A DNA stretch of 64,000 nucleotides from Bacteroidia bacterium (GTDB lineage: Bacteria; Bacteroidota; Bacteroidia; Flavobacteriales; Flavobacteriaceae): assembly GCA_030427865.1 (NCBI GenBank), contig JAUICK010000004.1, positions 62,001 to 126,000 on the forward strand. The letters run 5' to 3'. The stretch's first letter is position 1. Each line of letters begins with the position of its first letter. Positions 1-8,495 of this stretch are shown here, piece by piece. The notes beneath the pieces were generated by a model, which saw only the letters and a program-made list of their open reading frames with translations, was not told the DNA's origin and made no database searches. The position numbers were made by a program, and so were the translations under genes.

Positions 1-776
1 GAAAACACATCTACATTATTTATGGTTGGGTTTACAATAGTAGATTTTGATTGATAATTGCTTAACAGGTCTAACTTTTCCTTAATTTTTTGTGCTTCTT
101 CGAATTTCATTTCTTCTGCAAACTTCATCATCTTATTTTGAAACTTTTCTAAACTTTCTTTAAAATTTCCTTTAATAATATTTTTAATTTCTTTGATAGA
201 ATCGTTATAATGAGATGCCGTTTCTAAACCTTCGCAAGGACCTTTACAATTTTTTAAATGGTACTCTAAACAAACTTTATATTTACTTTCGTTAATATTT
301 TTTTGACTTAAATCGTAATTGCAAGTGCGTAAAGGATACAATTCTTTTATTAAACCTAATAATACTTTTACTGTTCTTACAGAGGTGTAAGGACCAAAAT
401 ATTCTGAGCCATCTTTTATAACTCTTCTTGTCATAAAAACTCTGGGAAAACGTTCTTTTTTAATACATAACCAAGGATAACTTTTATCATCTTTTAACAG
501 TACATTATAGCGTGGTTTGTATTTCTTAATTAAATTATTTTCTAATAAAAGTGCATCTGTTTCTGTATTAACTACAATATGTTTTATGCGAACAATTTTT
601 TTTACTAAAACTCGTGTTTTCCCATTTTCGTGGTTTTTAGTAAAGTAAGAAGTTACTCTTTTTTTTAAATTTTTAGCTTTCCCTACATAGATGATAGCAT
701 CATTCTTATCAAAATATTGATAAACTCCAGGAGAATTAGGCAAAGTTTTTAGTTGAAGTTCTAATGATGATGACAT
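1..776 (-). CDS. uvrC: UvrABC system protein C, 5' portion (truncated by window edge)
   Basis: UvrC makes the dual incision in nucleotide excision repair together with UvrAB. Translating the minus strand from the ATG at 776 gives an open frame that runs off the left edge. It opens with a GIY-YIG nuclease domain (residues ~10-95, with PGVYQYF and IIYVGKAKNLKKRV) and continues into a UVR motif near residue 210 (FAEEMKFEEAQKIKEKL), which in this family contacts UvrB. The C-terminal endonuclease V-like and HhH parts lie outside the window. It is divergent from the small-protein operon starting at 960. A copy of the motif AAAGGAAAAYACCTA lies 33 bp upstream of the start. Confidence 0.95.
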   Translation of the reverse strand, partial: MSSSLELQLKTLPNSPGVYQYFDKNDAIIYVGKAKNLKKRVTSYFTKNHENGKTRVLVKKIVRIKHIVVNTETDALLLENNLIKKYKPRYNVLLKDDKSYPWLCIKKERFPRVFMTRRVIKDGSEYFGPYTSVRTVKVLLGLIKELYPLRTCNYDLSQKNINESKYKVCLEYHLKNCKGPCEGLETASHYNDSIKEIKNIIKGNFKESLEKFQNKMMKFAEEMKFEEAQKIKEKLDLLSNYQSKSTIVNPTINNVDVF

Positions 777-808
777 ATAACGAAAATACACATTTTTATA
801 ATGTCTTT

Positions 809-823
809 AAAGGAAAACACCTA
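809..823 (-). promoter_or_regulatory. Candidate regulatory motif, copy A1 (AAAGGAAAACACCTA)
   Basis: This 15-mer matches the site at 9842-9856 at 14 of 15 positions. Its reverse complement, TAGGTGTTTTCCTTT, fits the local consensus RGGTRTTTWYMCTT that recurs in several intergenic regions of the first 10 kb. It lies between divergent uvrC and the 960 operon. Function is inferred. Confidence 0.4.
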
Positions 824-842
824 TAAGTACAATTATAATTTT

Positions 843-858
843 CAGGTAAAAACACCTG
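843..858. promoter_or_regulatory. Palindrome CAGGT-N6-ACCTG upstream of the 960 operon (copy A2)
   Basis: CAGGTAAAAACACCTG forms a short inverted repeat followed by ATTTTTTATT. It would pass for a terminator, but no gene ends here because both neighbours start from this region. An operator or a leader hairpin is therefore more likely. It shares its arms with the sites at 2025-2044 and 5478-5495. Confidence 0.4.
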
Positions 859-959
859 ATTTTTTATTAAATTTTGGGTATTGATACGATAGTTCATCTA
901 ATTTCTATATTTTTAGAATCTAACTAAATTTTTATATTAACTTAAAAATACTAAAAAAC

Positions 960-1367
960 ATGGAAAACAACAATCCTAATGAAATTCCAAAACCAAACCC
1001 AAGAAATACAATTAGTTTGGCAACTGCTAAAGAATGGGCTAAAGAATGGAGAGATGACCAAGCCTCTTACAACAAATACTATCAATGTAGAGCATTTAAC
1101 ATTCCAAAAAAAGATTTAGTAGAAGTATTAGCTGAAGATGGAGTAGAAAGCATAAGAGCTTACATTGGAGTTGAAAAAATTGAAGTAAAAGGAAAACAAA
1201 CAGTTTTTACAGAAAAATTAATGATTGTAGGTGTAAATAAATTAGGAAAAGATATGATTTCTTCTTCTGATGGTTTAACTTTGGATGATGGTAAGGGCAG
1301 TATTTTTGATTTTTCAGATCCATGCCCTGATGTTTGTGACGGAGATAGCCCTTTAAATGGAGGATAA
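960..1367 (+). CDS. Hypothetical acidic small protein, first gene of two-component operon
   Basis: A 135-residue soluble protein with no signal peptide and no family I recognise. The N-terminus is Asn/Pro-rich, followed by a mixed alpha/beta body from about residue 20. The tail is acidic and ends in DPCPDVCDGDSPLNGG, with two closely spaced cysteines and a terminal Gly-Gly. The Cys pair could bind a metal or form a disulfide, but that is a guess. The stop overlaps the start of the next gene (1357) by 11 bp, which implies translational coupling to the membrane protein and probably to the sensor kinase and regulator downstream. An input ligand or partner for that signalling pair is one possibility. 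Confidence 0.75.
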   Translation: MENNNPNEIPKPNPRNTISLATAKEWAKEWRDDQASYNKYYQCRAFNIPKKDLVEVLAEDGVESIRAYIGVEKIEVKGKQTVFTEKLMIVGVNKLGKDMISSSDGLTLDDGKGSIFDFSDPCPDVCDGDSPLNGG

Positions 1368-2022
1368 AAATTTTTTTGTTTACAGTACAATATCTAATAT
1401 TGGTAAATTAGTTTTACTAATTAATGTTATTCTTTATCTTAAAAGCCTTCGGAAATTTTCGAAGGCTTTTAAGACATTTACTTATTATTTATTATTTATT
1501 TTAATTATCCAAATTACAACTGGTTATTTGAGATGGCATAAAATACCAAACATACACTATTCTCATTATTATTTTGTAGGCCAGTTTCTATTTTTAAGTC
1601 TATTTTATTTACAATTAGAAAGCAAAAAAGTTTTCAAAAAAAGTATAAAAATTATTGCCCTCTTAGTATTACTCTTATTAGGTATTTTTTACATAAAAAA
1701 CCCAAATACATACTTTAAATTTAATATTTTCGAAATAGTTATTACCTCAGTTCCATTAATTGTTTATAGTTTTTATTTCTTCATAAAAAAAATTGACAGT
1801 AAGGATAAAAAATTTATTTACCTAAACTCAGGTTTCTTTATTTATTTAAGTTGTAGCACATTAATTTTTGTGGCCGGTAATGTACCGAATTCTACAATAA
1901 AAATGTTTATTTGGTATTCTAACATTATACTATATTTAATTTATCAAATCTTAGTTTTTATAGAGTGGTATATAAATTTTAGAAAACCAAAACTGCTTAC
2001 TTCAGAGAAAAAACAAGTATAA
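1357..2022 (+). CDS. Multi-pass membrane protein of unknown function
   Basis: A 221-residue protein with about six to seven hydrophobic helices (around residues 8-28, 40-57, 70-86, 96-112, 124-142, 152-173 and 181-203) joined by short basic loops. It has no catalytic motif that I can name. The start overlaps the preceding gene by 11 bp. The stop is followed directly by the hairpin ACCTG-N10-CAGGT and a T run before the histidine kinase. The position, between a small soluble protein and a kinase with only one membrane segment, suggests it could supply the membrane sensing part of that system. This is inferred from context only. Confidence 0.75.
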   Translation: MEDKNFFVYSTISNIGKLVLLINVILYLKSLRKFSKAFKTFTYYLLFILIIQITTGYLRWHKIPNIHYSHYYFVGQFLFLSLFYLQLESKKVFKKSIKIIALLVLLLLGIFYIKNPNTYFKFNIFEIVITSVPLIVYSFYFFIKKIDSKDKKFIYLNSGFFIYLSCSTLIFVAGNVPNSTIKMFIWYSNIILYLIYQILVFIEWYINFRKPKLLTSEKKQV

Positions 2023-2049
2023 ACACCTGTTTTTAATTTCAGGTTTTTT
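2015..2049 (+). promoter_or_regulatory. Motif AAGTATAAACACCTG with hairpin ACCTG/CAGGT and T run (copy B)
   Basis: AAGTATAAACACCTG (2015-2029) overlaps the last codons of the membrane-protein gene. Its ACCTG pairs with CAGGT at 2040-2044, followed by TTTTTT. It may be an intra-operon terminator/attenuator ahead of the kinase, or a regulator site. The same sequence AAGTATAAACACC recurs at 3659-3671. Confidence 0.4.
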
Positions 2050-2124
2050 AATTCTACCTTCTACCACTATCTTTATATAAAAAAATTTTTCCGTAACTTC
2101 GGTTTGACTTATCAAACCCCTAAC

Positions 2125-2916
2125 ATGGAAGAATTCTTTACTAAAGATAATCAAGTGATAACCATAGTATTAATAGGTGTTTTACTACTCCTCTTGATGG
2201 GGATAGCTCTCTTATTATTCTTCTTCTTTTCTAGAAAAAAGATAATTAAGAAAGAACTTGAAAAAAAGAATTTAGAAATTCATCATCAGAAAGAAATTAT
2301 TCAATCTATAATTGTTACGCAAGAAAAAGAACGCAAACGTATAGCTCAAGATTTGCATGATGATATTAGTTCGAAATTAAATGTAATTAATTTAAATGCA
2401 AATCTTTTAAAAGACGGAGAGTTAAAGCCCAATGAATATTTAATTATAAACGATACTATTTTAGATGCTACCGATAAAACGTTAGAAAGTGCCCGAAAAA
2501 TAGCTCATAACCTATTACCGCCAATTTTAGAAAAATTTGGCTTAAAAGACGCAATTGAAGAACTTGCAGATTCTTTTAATAATAGTAGAAAAATTTCTAT
2601 AAAATATAACATAGAATACCCAAAAGATTACTTAACTTCTGAGCAAGAATTACATCTTTTTAGAATTGTACAAGAATTAATAAACAATTCTATTAGACAT
2701 GGAAAAGCTAAAAATGGTGATATTAAAATATCATTAAACAATAAAAAACTACACTTATCTTATTCCGATAACGGAATTGGTTTTGATATTGAAGACAAAA
2801 CCCATCAAAAAGGTTTAGGTATGAAAAATATAGAAAGTAGAGTTTCTATATTAAAAGGAAAACATAAAATAGAGAGTAAAAAACACAATGGCTTTAAGCT
2901 ATCTATAATAATCTAA
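2125..2916 (+). CDS. NarX/DegS-type sensor histidine kinase (HisKA_3 family)
   Basis: A 263-residue kinase. One membrane helix (about 11-36) is followed by a charged coiled-coil linker, the HisKA_3 dimerisation domain with phospho-acceptor His78 in QDLHDDISSKLN, and a HATPase domain with N box ELINNSIRHG, G box DNGIGFD and GLGMKNIESRV. I chose the ATG at 2125; the frame also opens at a TTG at 2104, but the ATG gives a normal N-terminus. There is no extracytoplasmic or PAS sensor domain, so input must come through the membrane helix or a partner protein. It lies 13 bp upstream of its LuxR-type response regulator, a standard cognate arrangement. Confidence 0.9.
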   Translation: MEEFFTKDNQVITIVLIGVLLLLLMGIALLLFFFFSRKKIIKKELEKKNLEIHHQKEIIQSIIVTQEKERKRIAQDLHDDISSKLNVINLNANLLKDGELKPNEYLIINDTILDATDKTLESARKIAHNLLPPILEKFGLKDAIEELADSFNNSRKISIKYNIEYPKDYLTSEQELHLFRIVQELINNSIRHGKAKNGDIKISLNNKKLHLSYSDNGIGFDIEDKTHQKGLGMKNIESRVSILKGKHKIESKKHNGFKLSIII

Positions 2917-2929
2917 AATCCCCCAAAAA

Positions 2930-3610
2930 ATGAAGAAAATTAACATAGCAATAGCAGATGACGAGCAATTATTTAGAAAAGGAATTCGGTTTTTATTAGA
3001 GAGAGAAGCTAACTTTACTGTAATCTTCGAAGCAGAAAATGGTCAAGATTTAATCGATTTTATTACCAACACAGAAGAATTTCCAGATGTAATTCTTATG
3101 GATTTAAAAATGCCAGAAATAAATGGTGTAGAAGCTACTAAAGTTATTCATAAATCGCATCCAGATATAAAAATTATAGCCCTTACAAGTTACGATGGTA
3201 AATCTTTTATTACAAACATGATAGATGTAGGTGCTTCTTCTTACTTATTAAAAAACACCAGCCCAAAAATGGTAATTCATACCATAAATGAAGTTTTTGA
3301 AAAAGGGTTTTATTATGATGAAAAAGTATTAACTATTATCCATGAAAACATTATATCATCAAGTGGTAAAAGAATTAAAAGCGACCTAGACAAAAAACTT
3401 TTGTCTAAAAGAGAAATTGATGTTTTAGAGCTAATTTGCGAACAATACACCACAGCAGAAATTGCTGACAAACTATTTATAAGCCCAAGAACAGTAGAAG
3501 GCCATAGAAATAACTTATTATTAAAAACACAATCTAAAAATGTAGCAGGCTTAGTTATTTATGGTATTCAAAAGAAACTCATAGAAATTACACCAGATTT
3601 TAACCTTTAA
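2930..3610 (+). CDS. NarL/LuxR-family response regulator
   Basis: A 226-residue regulator. The receiver domain (1-120) carries the acidic pair D10/D11, phospho-acceptor Asp58 in ILMDLKMP, and a Lys in the LLKNTSP turn. A C-terminal LuxR HTH (about 158-220) contains LSKREIDVLELI, TTAEIADKLFISPRTVEGHRNN and a final helix. It lies 13 bp after the kinase and is presumably phosphorylated by it. Such regulators bind short inverted repeats as dimers. The palindromic motifs in surrounding intergenic regions (843-858, 3636-3674, 5476-5497) are reasonable candidate targets, but that link is inferred. Confidence 0.92.
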   Translation: MKKINIAIADDEQLFRKGIRFLLEREANFTVIFEAENGQDLIDFITNTEEFPDVILMDLKMPEINGVEATKVIHKSHPDIKIIALTSYDGKSFITNMIDVGASSYLLKNTSPKMVIHTINEVFEKGFYYDEKVLTIIHENIISSSGKRIKSDLDKKLLSKREIDVLELICEQYTTAEIADKLFISPRTVEGHRNNLLLKTQSKNVAGLVIYGIQKKLIEITPDFNL

Positions 3611-3635
3611 AAGCAAAAAAATAGAATTTATATTC

Positions 3636-3674
3636 AAGGGTATTTATACTTAATCTGCAAGTATAAACACCCTT
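3636..3674 (+). terminator. 16-bp inverted repeat after the response regulator (terminator and/or operator, copy C)
   Basis: AAGGGTATTTATACTT (3636-3651) pairs with AAGTATAAACACCCTT (3659-3674) with one G-T pair across a 7-nt loop, then TTTTCTTATTTT. It fits an intrinsic terminator 25 nt after the regulator stop. Both arms also match the recurring motif RGGTRTTTWYMCTT, and it lies about 47 bp before the -7 element of the collar gene, so a dual role is possible. Confidence 0.55.
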
Positions 3675-3721
3675 TTCTTATTTTAAGAATATGCGCTCTA
3701 AAATAAAGCTTAGATTCATTA

Positions 3722-3729
3722 TAAATTTG
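3722..3729 (+). promoter_or_regulatory. Bacteroidota -7 element TAAATTTG before the collar-domain gene
   Basis: TAAATTTG fits TAnnTTTG and lies 31 nt before the ATG at 3761. The inverted repeat at 3636-3674 is upstream of the expected -33 region. Confidence 0.5.
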
Positions 3730-3760
3730 GAACATGTTTAACCAATAAAAATTATATATT

Positions 3761-4351
3761 ATGGATCCAATGTTGGCATCAATTATGTTATTCGCAGGAA
3801 ATTTTGCTCCAAGAGGATGGGCTTTTTGCGACGGTCAGTTATTACCAATTAGTCAATACTCAGCGCTTTTTTCCTTGTTAGGAACTACTTATGGAGGAGA
3901 TGGAAGAACCACCTTTGCTTTACCAGATTTAAGAGGTAGAGCACCTATAGGACCAAGAAATGGTCCTGGATTAAGCGATTATAGATTAGGAGCAAAAGGA
4001 GGGGTAGAGCACGTTACACTTAATGTTTCTGAAATTCCTTCTCACAGTCACTTAGCTTCTATAACAGATGTAGCTGTTAGTTTAAAAGCAAGTTCTGCTG
4101 CTGCAAATTTACATACACCAACTGCTGGAGCTTCTTTAGCTGCTGGTAATGAATCTACTGGTAGAACTACAAGCCCTGTTCAAATGTACAATGAAGCAAC
4201 GCCAGATATTACATTAGCTGGTGGCTCAACAAGTGCTACCAATGTAACCATTGCGAATACTGGAGGTAATTTATCTCATGAGAACAGACAACCTTTTTTA
4301 ACTATTAATTACATTATTGCATTACAAGGAGTTTTCCCTTCAAGAAGTTAA
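3761..4351 (+). CDS. Phage tail collar-domain protein (microcystin-dependent protein family)
   Basis: A 196-residue protein with the collar fold (Pfam Collar, residues ~5-60). Characteristic signatures are LFAGNFAPRGWAFCDGQLLPI, SALFSLLGTTYGGDGRTTFALPDLRGR, a middle Ser/Thr/Ala-rich region, and an ending NRQPFLTINYIIALQGVFPSR. The family is named for phage short-tail-fibre collars, but free-standing chromosomal members are common in Bacteroidota and their function is not established. No other phage gene is nearby, so I do not read it as prophage. It has its own promoter-like element and sits just after the two-component genes, convergent with the methyltransferase-like gene. There is no classical signal peptide. 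Confidence 0.9.
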   Translation: MDPMLASIMLFAGNFAPRGWAFCDGQLLPISQYSALFSLLGTTYGGDGRTTFALPDLRGRAPIGPRNGPGLSDYRLGAKGGVEHVTLNVSEIPSHSHLASITDVAVSLKASSAAANLHTPTAGASLAAGNESTGRTTSPVQMYNEATPDITLAGGSTSATNVTIANTGGNLSHENRQPFLTINYIIALQGVFPSRS

Positions 4352-4371
4352 TACGTTTTCTAACTTATTTT

Positions 4372-4398
4372 AAAACCAGGTTTAAAAAATCTGGTTTT
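4372..4398. terminator. Bidirectional terminator between collar and methyltransferase genes
   Basis: AAAACCAG (4372-4379) pairs with CTGGTTTT (4391-4398) between convergent genes, with a T run on the plus side. It reaches the last base of the minus-strand stop codon. Confidence 0.75.
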
Positions 4399-5396
4399 TA
4401 TTTTTCAATAATTTCCCATTTTGGAATTTCATTAGTAGAGTATTGCAGTTTATATTCTTTAGATGTTAAATTGTATAGCGATTTTAAACAAATAGGGTTT
4501 GTTATATAAGATTCTGCGTTATAAAGTTGTATATCTTTGTAAACAACTACATTTGTATACAAACAAAGGTCTGGTGTATTTTTAAACTCTGTTGGAATAA
4601 AAATAAACTCTGTTTCATAAAAAAATGGGGAATTAGTATCTATTTTACTAGTAATAGAAAATAGTTTCTGTTTTTTTGTAATTCCATTACTCTTTAGTTT
4701 TTCAATATCAATTTCAGAATTAAAAACGTATTCTTTAGCAAAAAAAGAGTACCCTCTTTCTACCTTTATTTTTTCGGGTATAAAAATTCCTTTATTAACT
4801 AATTGTTTTGCTAAATTTTTTGTTATTTCTACTTGAGGTTCTTTTGCTAGAGCTCTATCCATTGTTTCACTAATAATTACATGTAAAGAGCTTTTTATTG
4901 AATGTTTATAAAGTGTTGCATCTGTAACAACATATCGCTTAATATAAGATTTATAGCCTAACTTTTCAACTATTTTCTTTACAGAATCTATTGAAGTTTG
5001 ATGAATATCTAATAAAATAACTTCAATATCTTCAGAAGAAAATAAATGCAATAACGGAATAATTAAAGTACCCAAAGGACCACAGCCAGCATAAAGTATC
5101 CTAATTTTTTCATTCTTAAACCTCTCTTTTGCTTCTATTAAAGCTGCAAAAATGCCTTTCAAAAAACGTACAGTTCTTATAGGATCTTCTATACAATCTT
5201 TAGCCTCTTTAGAAGATAAGGCTATTCCTCCTTTAATAACAGTTCCGTTATTTTCTTTTAAAAAAAACTCTGAAAGGATATTATTACTAATTAATTCATT
5301 AAAAAAAAATTGTAAAGCCTTAGCAGAATTTATTTCTTCTGTAATAGTTTTAGAGTTTAAAATATCATCTACAATTTTTGGAAAATTATTTTTCAT
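4398..5396 (-). CDS. Putative SAM-dependent methyltransferase (arginine-methyltransferase-like)
   Basis: A 332-residue protein with a class I SAM-binding core. Motif I is ILYAGCGPLGTLIIPLL (~100-116), followed by EVILLDIHQTSIDSVKKI (acidic residue of motif II) and the post-motif VIISETMDRALAKEPQVEI. The last resembles the Glu-containing loop of protein arginine methyltransferases. The N-terminal ~90 residues are helical with no recognised domain. It is convergent with the collar gene and divergent from the large exported protein. A substrate cannot be assigned. Modification of a neighbouring small protein or of the collar protein is speculative. Confidence 0.65.
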   Translation of the reverse strand: MKNNFPKIVDDILNSKTITEEINSAKALQFFFNELISNNILSEFFLKENNGTVIKGGIALSSKEAKDCIEDPIRTVRFLKGIFAALIEAKERFKNEKIRILYAGCGPLGTLIIPLLHLFSSEDIEVILLDIHQTSIDSVKKIVEKLGYKSYIKRYVVTDATLYKHSIKSSLHVIISETMDRALAKEPQVEITKNLAKQLVNKGIFIPEKIKVERGYSFFAKEYVFNSEIDIEKLKSNGITKKQKLFSITSKIDTNSPFFYETEFIFIPTEFKNTPDLCLYTNVVVYKDIQLYNAESYITNPICLKSLYNLTSKEYKLQYSTNEIPKWEIIEK

Positions 5397-5475
5397 TAAA
5401 AATACTATAAGATTGTTTATTGAAAAATATTAAAAGATTGCAAATTAGTAATAGAGTAAAAACTTTTAATTCTAA

Positions 5476-5497
5476 AAACAGGTAATTATACCTGTTT
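5476..5497. promoter_or_regulatory. Palindrome AAACAGGT-N6-ACCTGTTT upstream of the T9SS gene (copy D)
   Basis: A perfect 8-bp inverted repeat in the divergent region between the methyltransferase (start 5396) and the exported protein (start 5549). It ends about 19 bp before the -7 element TAAATTTG at 5517-5524, so it covers the -33 zone. No gene ends here, so an operator is more plausible than a terminator despite the following T run. Confidence 0.45.
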
Positions 5498-5516
5498 CTT
5501 TTTTTGATTTTAAAAT

Positions 5517-5524
5517 TAAATTTG
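5517..5524 (+). promoter_or_regulatory. -7 element TAAATTTG of the large T9SS-exported protein gene
   Basis: Matches TAnnTTTG, 24 nt upstream of the ATG at 5549, with the palindrome 5476-5497 immediately upstream. Confidence 0.5.
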
Positions 5525-5548
5525 AATTTTAACCTAAAGTTTTAAATT

Positions 5549-8470
5549 ATGAAAAAAACAGTACTTTTTTTATTGGCTATAATTAGCTTTTTCTATACAG
5601 AAACTTCTATTTCACAAACTTCTCATGAAAGTTTTGAATCTGAAACAGTAAGTTCTACTTCATTTACTTCTGATAGTAAAAGTTTTACTATTGTAAATGG
5701 ACAGGTACAAACATTTGCTAACGGCGGAGTTGGAGACTCTCAAAGATATATAGATAACACAGGTTCTTGTGGTTCTCAGCCAGAATTAATATTTAAAACT
5801 ACTGATGGTTCTGATATCTATGTACATTCATTATTTGCCTATTCAAGCACTTCTTGTTCTGGAGTCCCAACTAATACAACAGAGTCTTCAACAATAAATG
5901 GTTACAAAGACAATAATCTAATATTTACAGTAACAATAGATGACTCTGGTGGTAATGTAACTTGGACAAATCAAGGAACAAATGGCTTTACATATATTGA
6001 TTTAGTTAGCTTAGGACATGGTAACAAATTAGTTGATGAAATTAGGTTTAATACTTCTAGTAGTTCTGTTACTTATGCAGCTATGGATGAAATTATTTGG
6101 TCAACTTCATCAGTAAAAGATTATGTTTTTGAAAATTTTGAATCTGCTTCAGATAATTCAACAACTTTTACAAGTAATGCTCAATCATTTACTTTAAACA
6201 ACTCTTTACAAATTCAATTATCTGGAACAGATGGAGCTGGTGAGAGCACAAAATTTATCGATAATTTAGATGCATCACCTTCTATAATAGCAGATGGTGG
6301 AACTCCATATTCAGCATCAATTGAAACAACAGACGGAAAAGATATTTCTCTAAAAGGGTTTTATTTATATATGAGCAACACAGCAGGTTACAATGATTTA
6401 CACTCAGTAGGTGTAACTGTTAAAGGATACAAAGACGGATCTGCAACTCCTGTTTTTACACAAACATTTTCACCTCCTTTTGACGACGATAATAAAGGTT
6501 TTAATTTTATAGATATATCTGATGCAAATCAAGCTATTTTAATAGATAAATTTGAAGTGATTCCTCTTAACAACACAAGTGGTGGCGCAAATGAAGTGCA
6601 TTACTTAGCCATAGATAATCTTATCTGGAGTCCTACAGCACCAATAGTTACAACTTCAGATGCAAGTTCTGTAGCGAGCACTTCTGCAACTTTATCAGGA
6701 AACGTAACTTCTAATGGTGGCGCATCTGTAACAGAAAGAGGTATTGTATATTCTAAAACATCTGAAAACGCCAATCCATTGGTTGGAGGCTCTATGGTAA
6801 TAAAAGATACAAATGGATCTGGTACAGGAGTATTTACAGAATCTATAAGCGGTTTAAGTGCCGGAACTTCGTATTCTTTTAAAGCTTATGCAGAAAATTC
6901 TGTAGGTATTAGTTATGGTACTTTAAAAACTTTTACAACAACTGGTAAAGGATGGACAGGCGCTACAAATACAAATTGGGCTACAGCGAGTAATTGGAGT
7001 CCAAATGCTGTACCGCTATCATCAGACAATTTAATAATACCCAATGTAGCAAATAAACCCGTAATAAGCTCTAGTACTGGAGCAATTGCAAACAACATTA
7101 CCATAGATGCTAACTCATCTATTACTGTAGAAAGTGGAGGCTCACTAATTATTAATGGAACTGCTGCAATAAATGGAGATTTTATATATAAAGTTCGTGT
7201 TAATGATGACAAATTTCATTTAATTTCTTCTCCTGTGGCAGGAGAACAATATAATGATGCTTGGAATACGCTTAATGGTATAGACACAAACTTACCTAAT
7301 GAAGCTATTGCAACTTATATAAACACTTCAGATGCTGATGGAGATTGGGTATATTATCAACACAACGTTAGTGGAACTTTAAATTTTAATTCTGGTGTAG
7401 GGTATTCAATGAAAAATGCTTTTGGTAGTGGTGGAGATTATAGCTTTATCGGAACTTTGCCTGTTGCCCCAATAAATGCAACTATTACTGCCAACGATAT
7501 TGGTGGGGCAAATCAAAATAGATGGACGTTAGTTGGAAATCCTTTTCCTGCTCACATTAATATTGCTACTTTTTTATCTGTTAATGCTACTCCTTTAACC
7601 AATACTCATGAAAATGTTTATGTTTGGGATGCTGCTAATAATAAGTACGAACCATTAAGTACTGGATTCTTACATCCTGGACAAGGATTCTTTGTTAATT
7701 CTAATGTGGCATCTACTTCTGTTACTTTTACTAAGGCAATGCAAAGCGATCAGAATGGAGTAACTTTCTATAAAAATACAAACCCAAGAATTACTTTAAA
7801 CATAACAGACGGAAACCTAATAAAAGCTACTGAAATAAACTACTTATCAGGAAAAACAACTGGCTTAGACCCAAGGTTTGATGTAGGTACATTTACAGGA
7901 CAATCTACAAATTTTAATTTATACACGCACTTAGTAAGTAATAGTGAAGGTGTTAATTTTATGAAACAAGCATTACCGAATAACAATTATGAAAATATGG
8001 TAATACCCGTTGGTGTTAATGCCGAAACAGGTAAAGAAATAACTTTTTCTTTAAATGCAAATAATTTTAATTCTGATATAAAAATATTTTTAGAAGATAG
8101 AGAAACCAATACATTTACCCGTTTAGATGAAGTTAACAGTAATTATAAAATTACTTTAACAAATGCTCAAAACGGAATTGGAAGATTCTATTTACACACC
8201 ACAGAAAATTCTCTAAGTATTGATAGAACTGCAACTTTAGAAAATGTGAGTGTATATAAGTTAAACAAAACTACTTTAAGAGTAGCAGGTTTAAATCATG
8301 GAAAAAGCAATATCGCTATTTTTAACCTTTTAGGAAAACAAGTATTACAAACTTCTTTTACTACTGAAGGTGTTAAGGATATTAGTTTACCTAAGTTATC
8401 TAAAGGAGTTTATCTAATTAAAATTCAGACCGATTTTGGTAAATTGAGTAAGAAAATAATCATTGAATAA
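5549..8470 (+). CDS. Large T9SS-exported multidomain protein
   Basis: A 973-residue exported protein. A Sec signal peptide (residues 1-22, ending ETSISQ) is followed by two related ~170-residue N-terminal modules (about 26-190 and 195-365). Each begins FES..S..FTS and ends in DEIIWS or DNLIWSP, which points to internal duplication. Next come a fibronectin-III-like module (~367-466, SATLSGNVTSNGG through SYSFKAYAENSVG), a W-rich segment starting GWTGATNTNWATASNW, and a beta-rich region. The C-terminus (~895-973) is a type A T9SS sorting domain with GKQVLQTSFTTEGVKDISL, GVYLIKIQTDFGKLSKKIIIE. Surface attachment or secretion by T9SS follows from that domain. The ligand is unknown. A 59-residue secreted peptide gene follows 25 bp downstream. 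Confidence 0.9.
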   Translation: MKKTVLFLLAIISFFYTETSISQTSHESFESETVSSTSFTSDSKSFTIVNGQVQTFANGGVGDSQRYIDNTGSCGSQPELIFKTTDGSDIYVHSLFAYSSTSCSGVPTNTTESSTINGYKDNNLIFTVTIDDSGGNVTWTNQGTNGFTYIDLVSLGHGNKLVDEIRFNTSSSSVTYAAMDEIIWSTSSVKDYVFENFESASDNSTTFTSNAQSFTLNNSLQIQLSGTDGAGESTKFIDNLDASPSIIADGGTPYSASIETTDGKDISLKGFYLYMSNTAGYNDLHSVGVTVKGYKDGSATPVFTQTFSPPFDDDNKGFNFIDISDANQAILIDKFEVIPLNNTSGGANEVHYLAIDNLIWSPTAPIVTTSDASSVASTSATLSGNVTSNGGASVTERGIVYSKTSENANPLVGGSMVIKDTNGSGTGVFTESISGLSAGTSYSFKAYAENSVGISYGTLKTFTTTGKGWTGATNTNWATASNWSPNAVPLSSDNLIIPNVANKPVISSSTGAIANNITIDANSSITVESGGSLIINGTAAINGDFIYKVRVNDDKFHLISSPVAGEQYNDAWNTLNGIDTNLPNEAIATYINTSDADGDWVYYQHNVSGTLNFNSGVGYSMKNAFGSGGDYSFIGTLPVAPINATITANDIGGANQNRWTLVGNPFPAHINIATFLSVNATPLTNTHENVYVWDAANNKYEPLSTGFLHPGQGFFVNSNVASTSVTFTKAMQSDQNGVTFYKNTNPRITLNITDGNLIKATEINYLSGKTTGLDPRFDVGTFTGQSTNFNLYTHLVSNSEGVNFMKQALPNNNYENMVIPVGVNAETGKEITFSLNANNFNSDIKIFLEDRETNTFTRLDEVNSNYKITLTNAQNGIGRFYLHTTENSLSIDRTATLENVSVYKLNKTTLRVAGLNHGKSNIAIFNLLGKQVLQTSFTTEGVKDISLPKLSKGVYLIKIQTDFGKLSKKIIIE

Positions 8471-8495
8471 AATAGTAATTTTAAAGATAAACATC

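Noticed and set aside
2104..2124. TTG start extending the histidine kinase by seven residues
   Set aside because: The ATG at 2125 gives a normal N-terminus directly before the membrane helix. TTG starts are less common, and the added residues are not typical.
3761..4351. Collar-domain protein as evidence of a prophage
   Set aside because: No terminase, portal, capsid, integrase or other tail gene is present. Chromosomal single collar proteins are common in this phylum.
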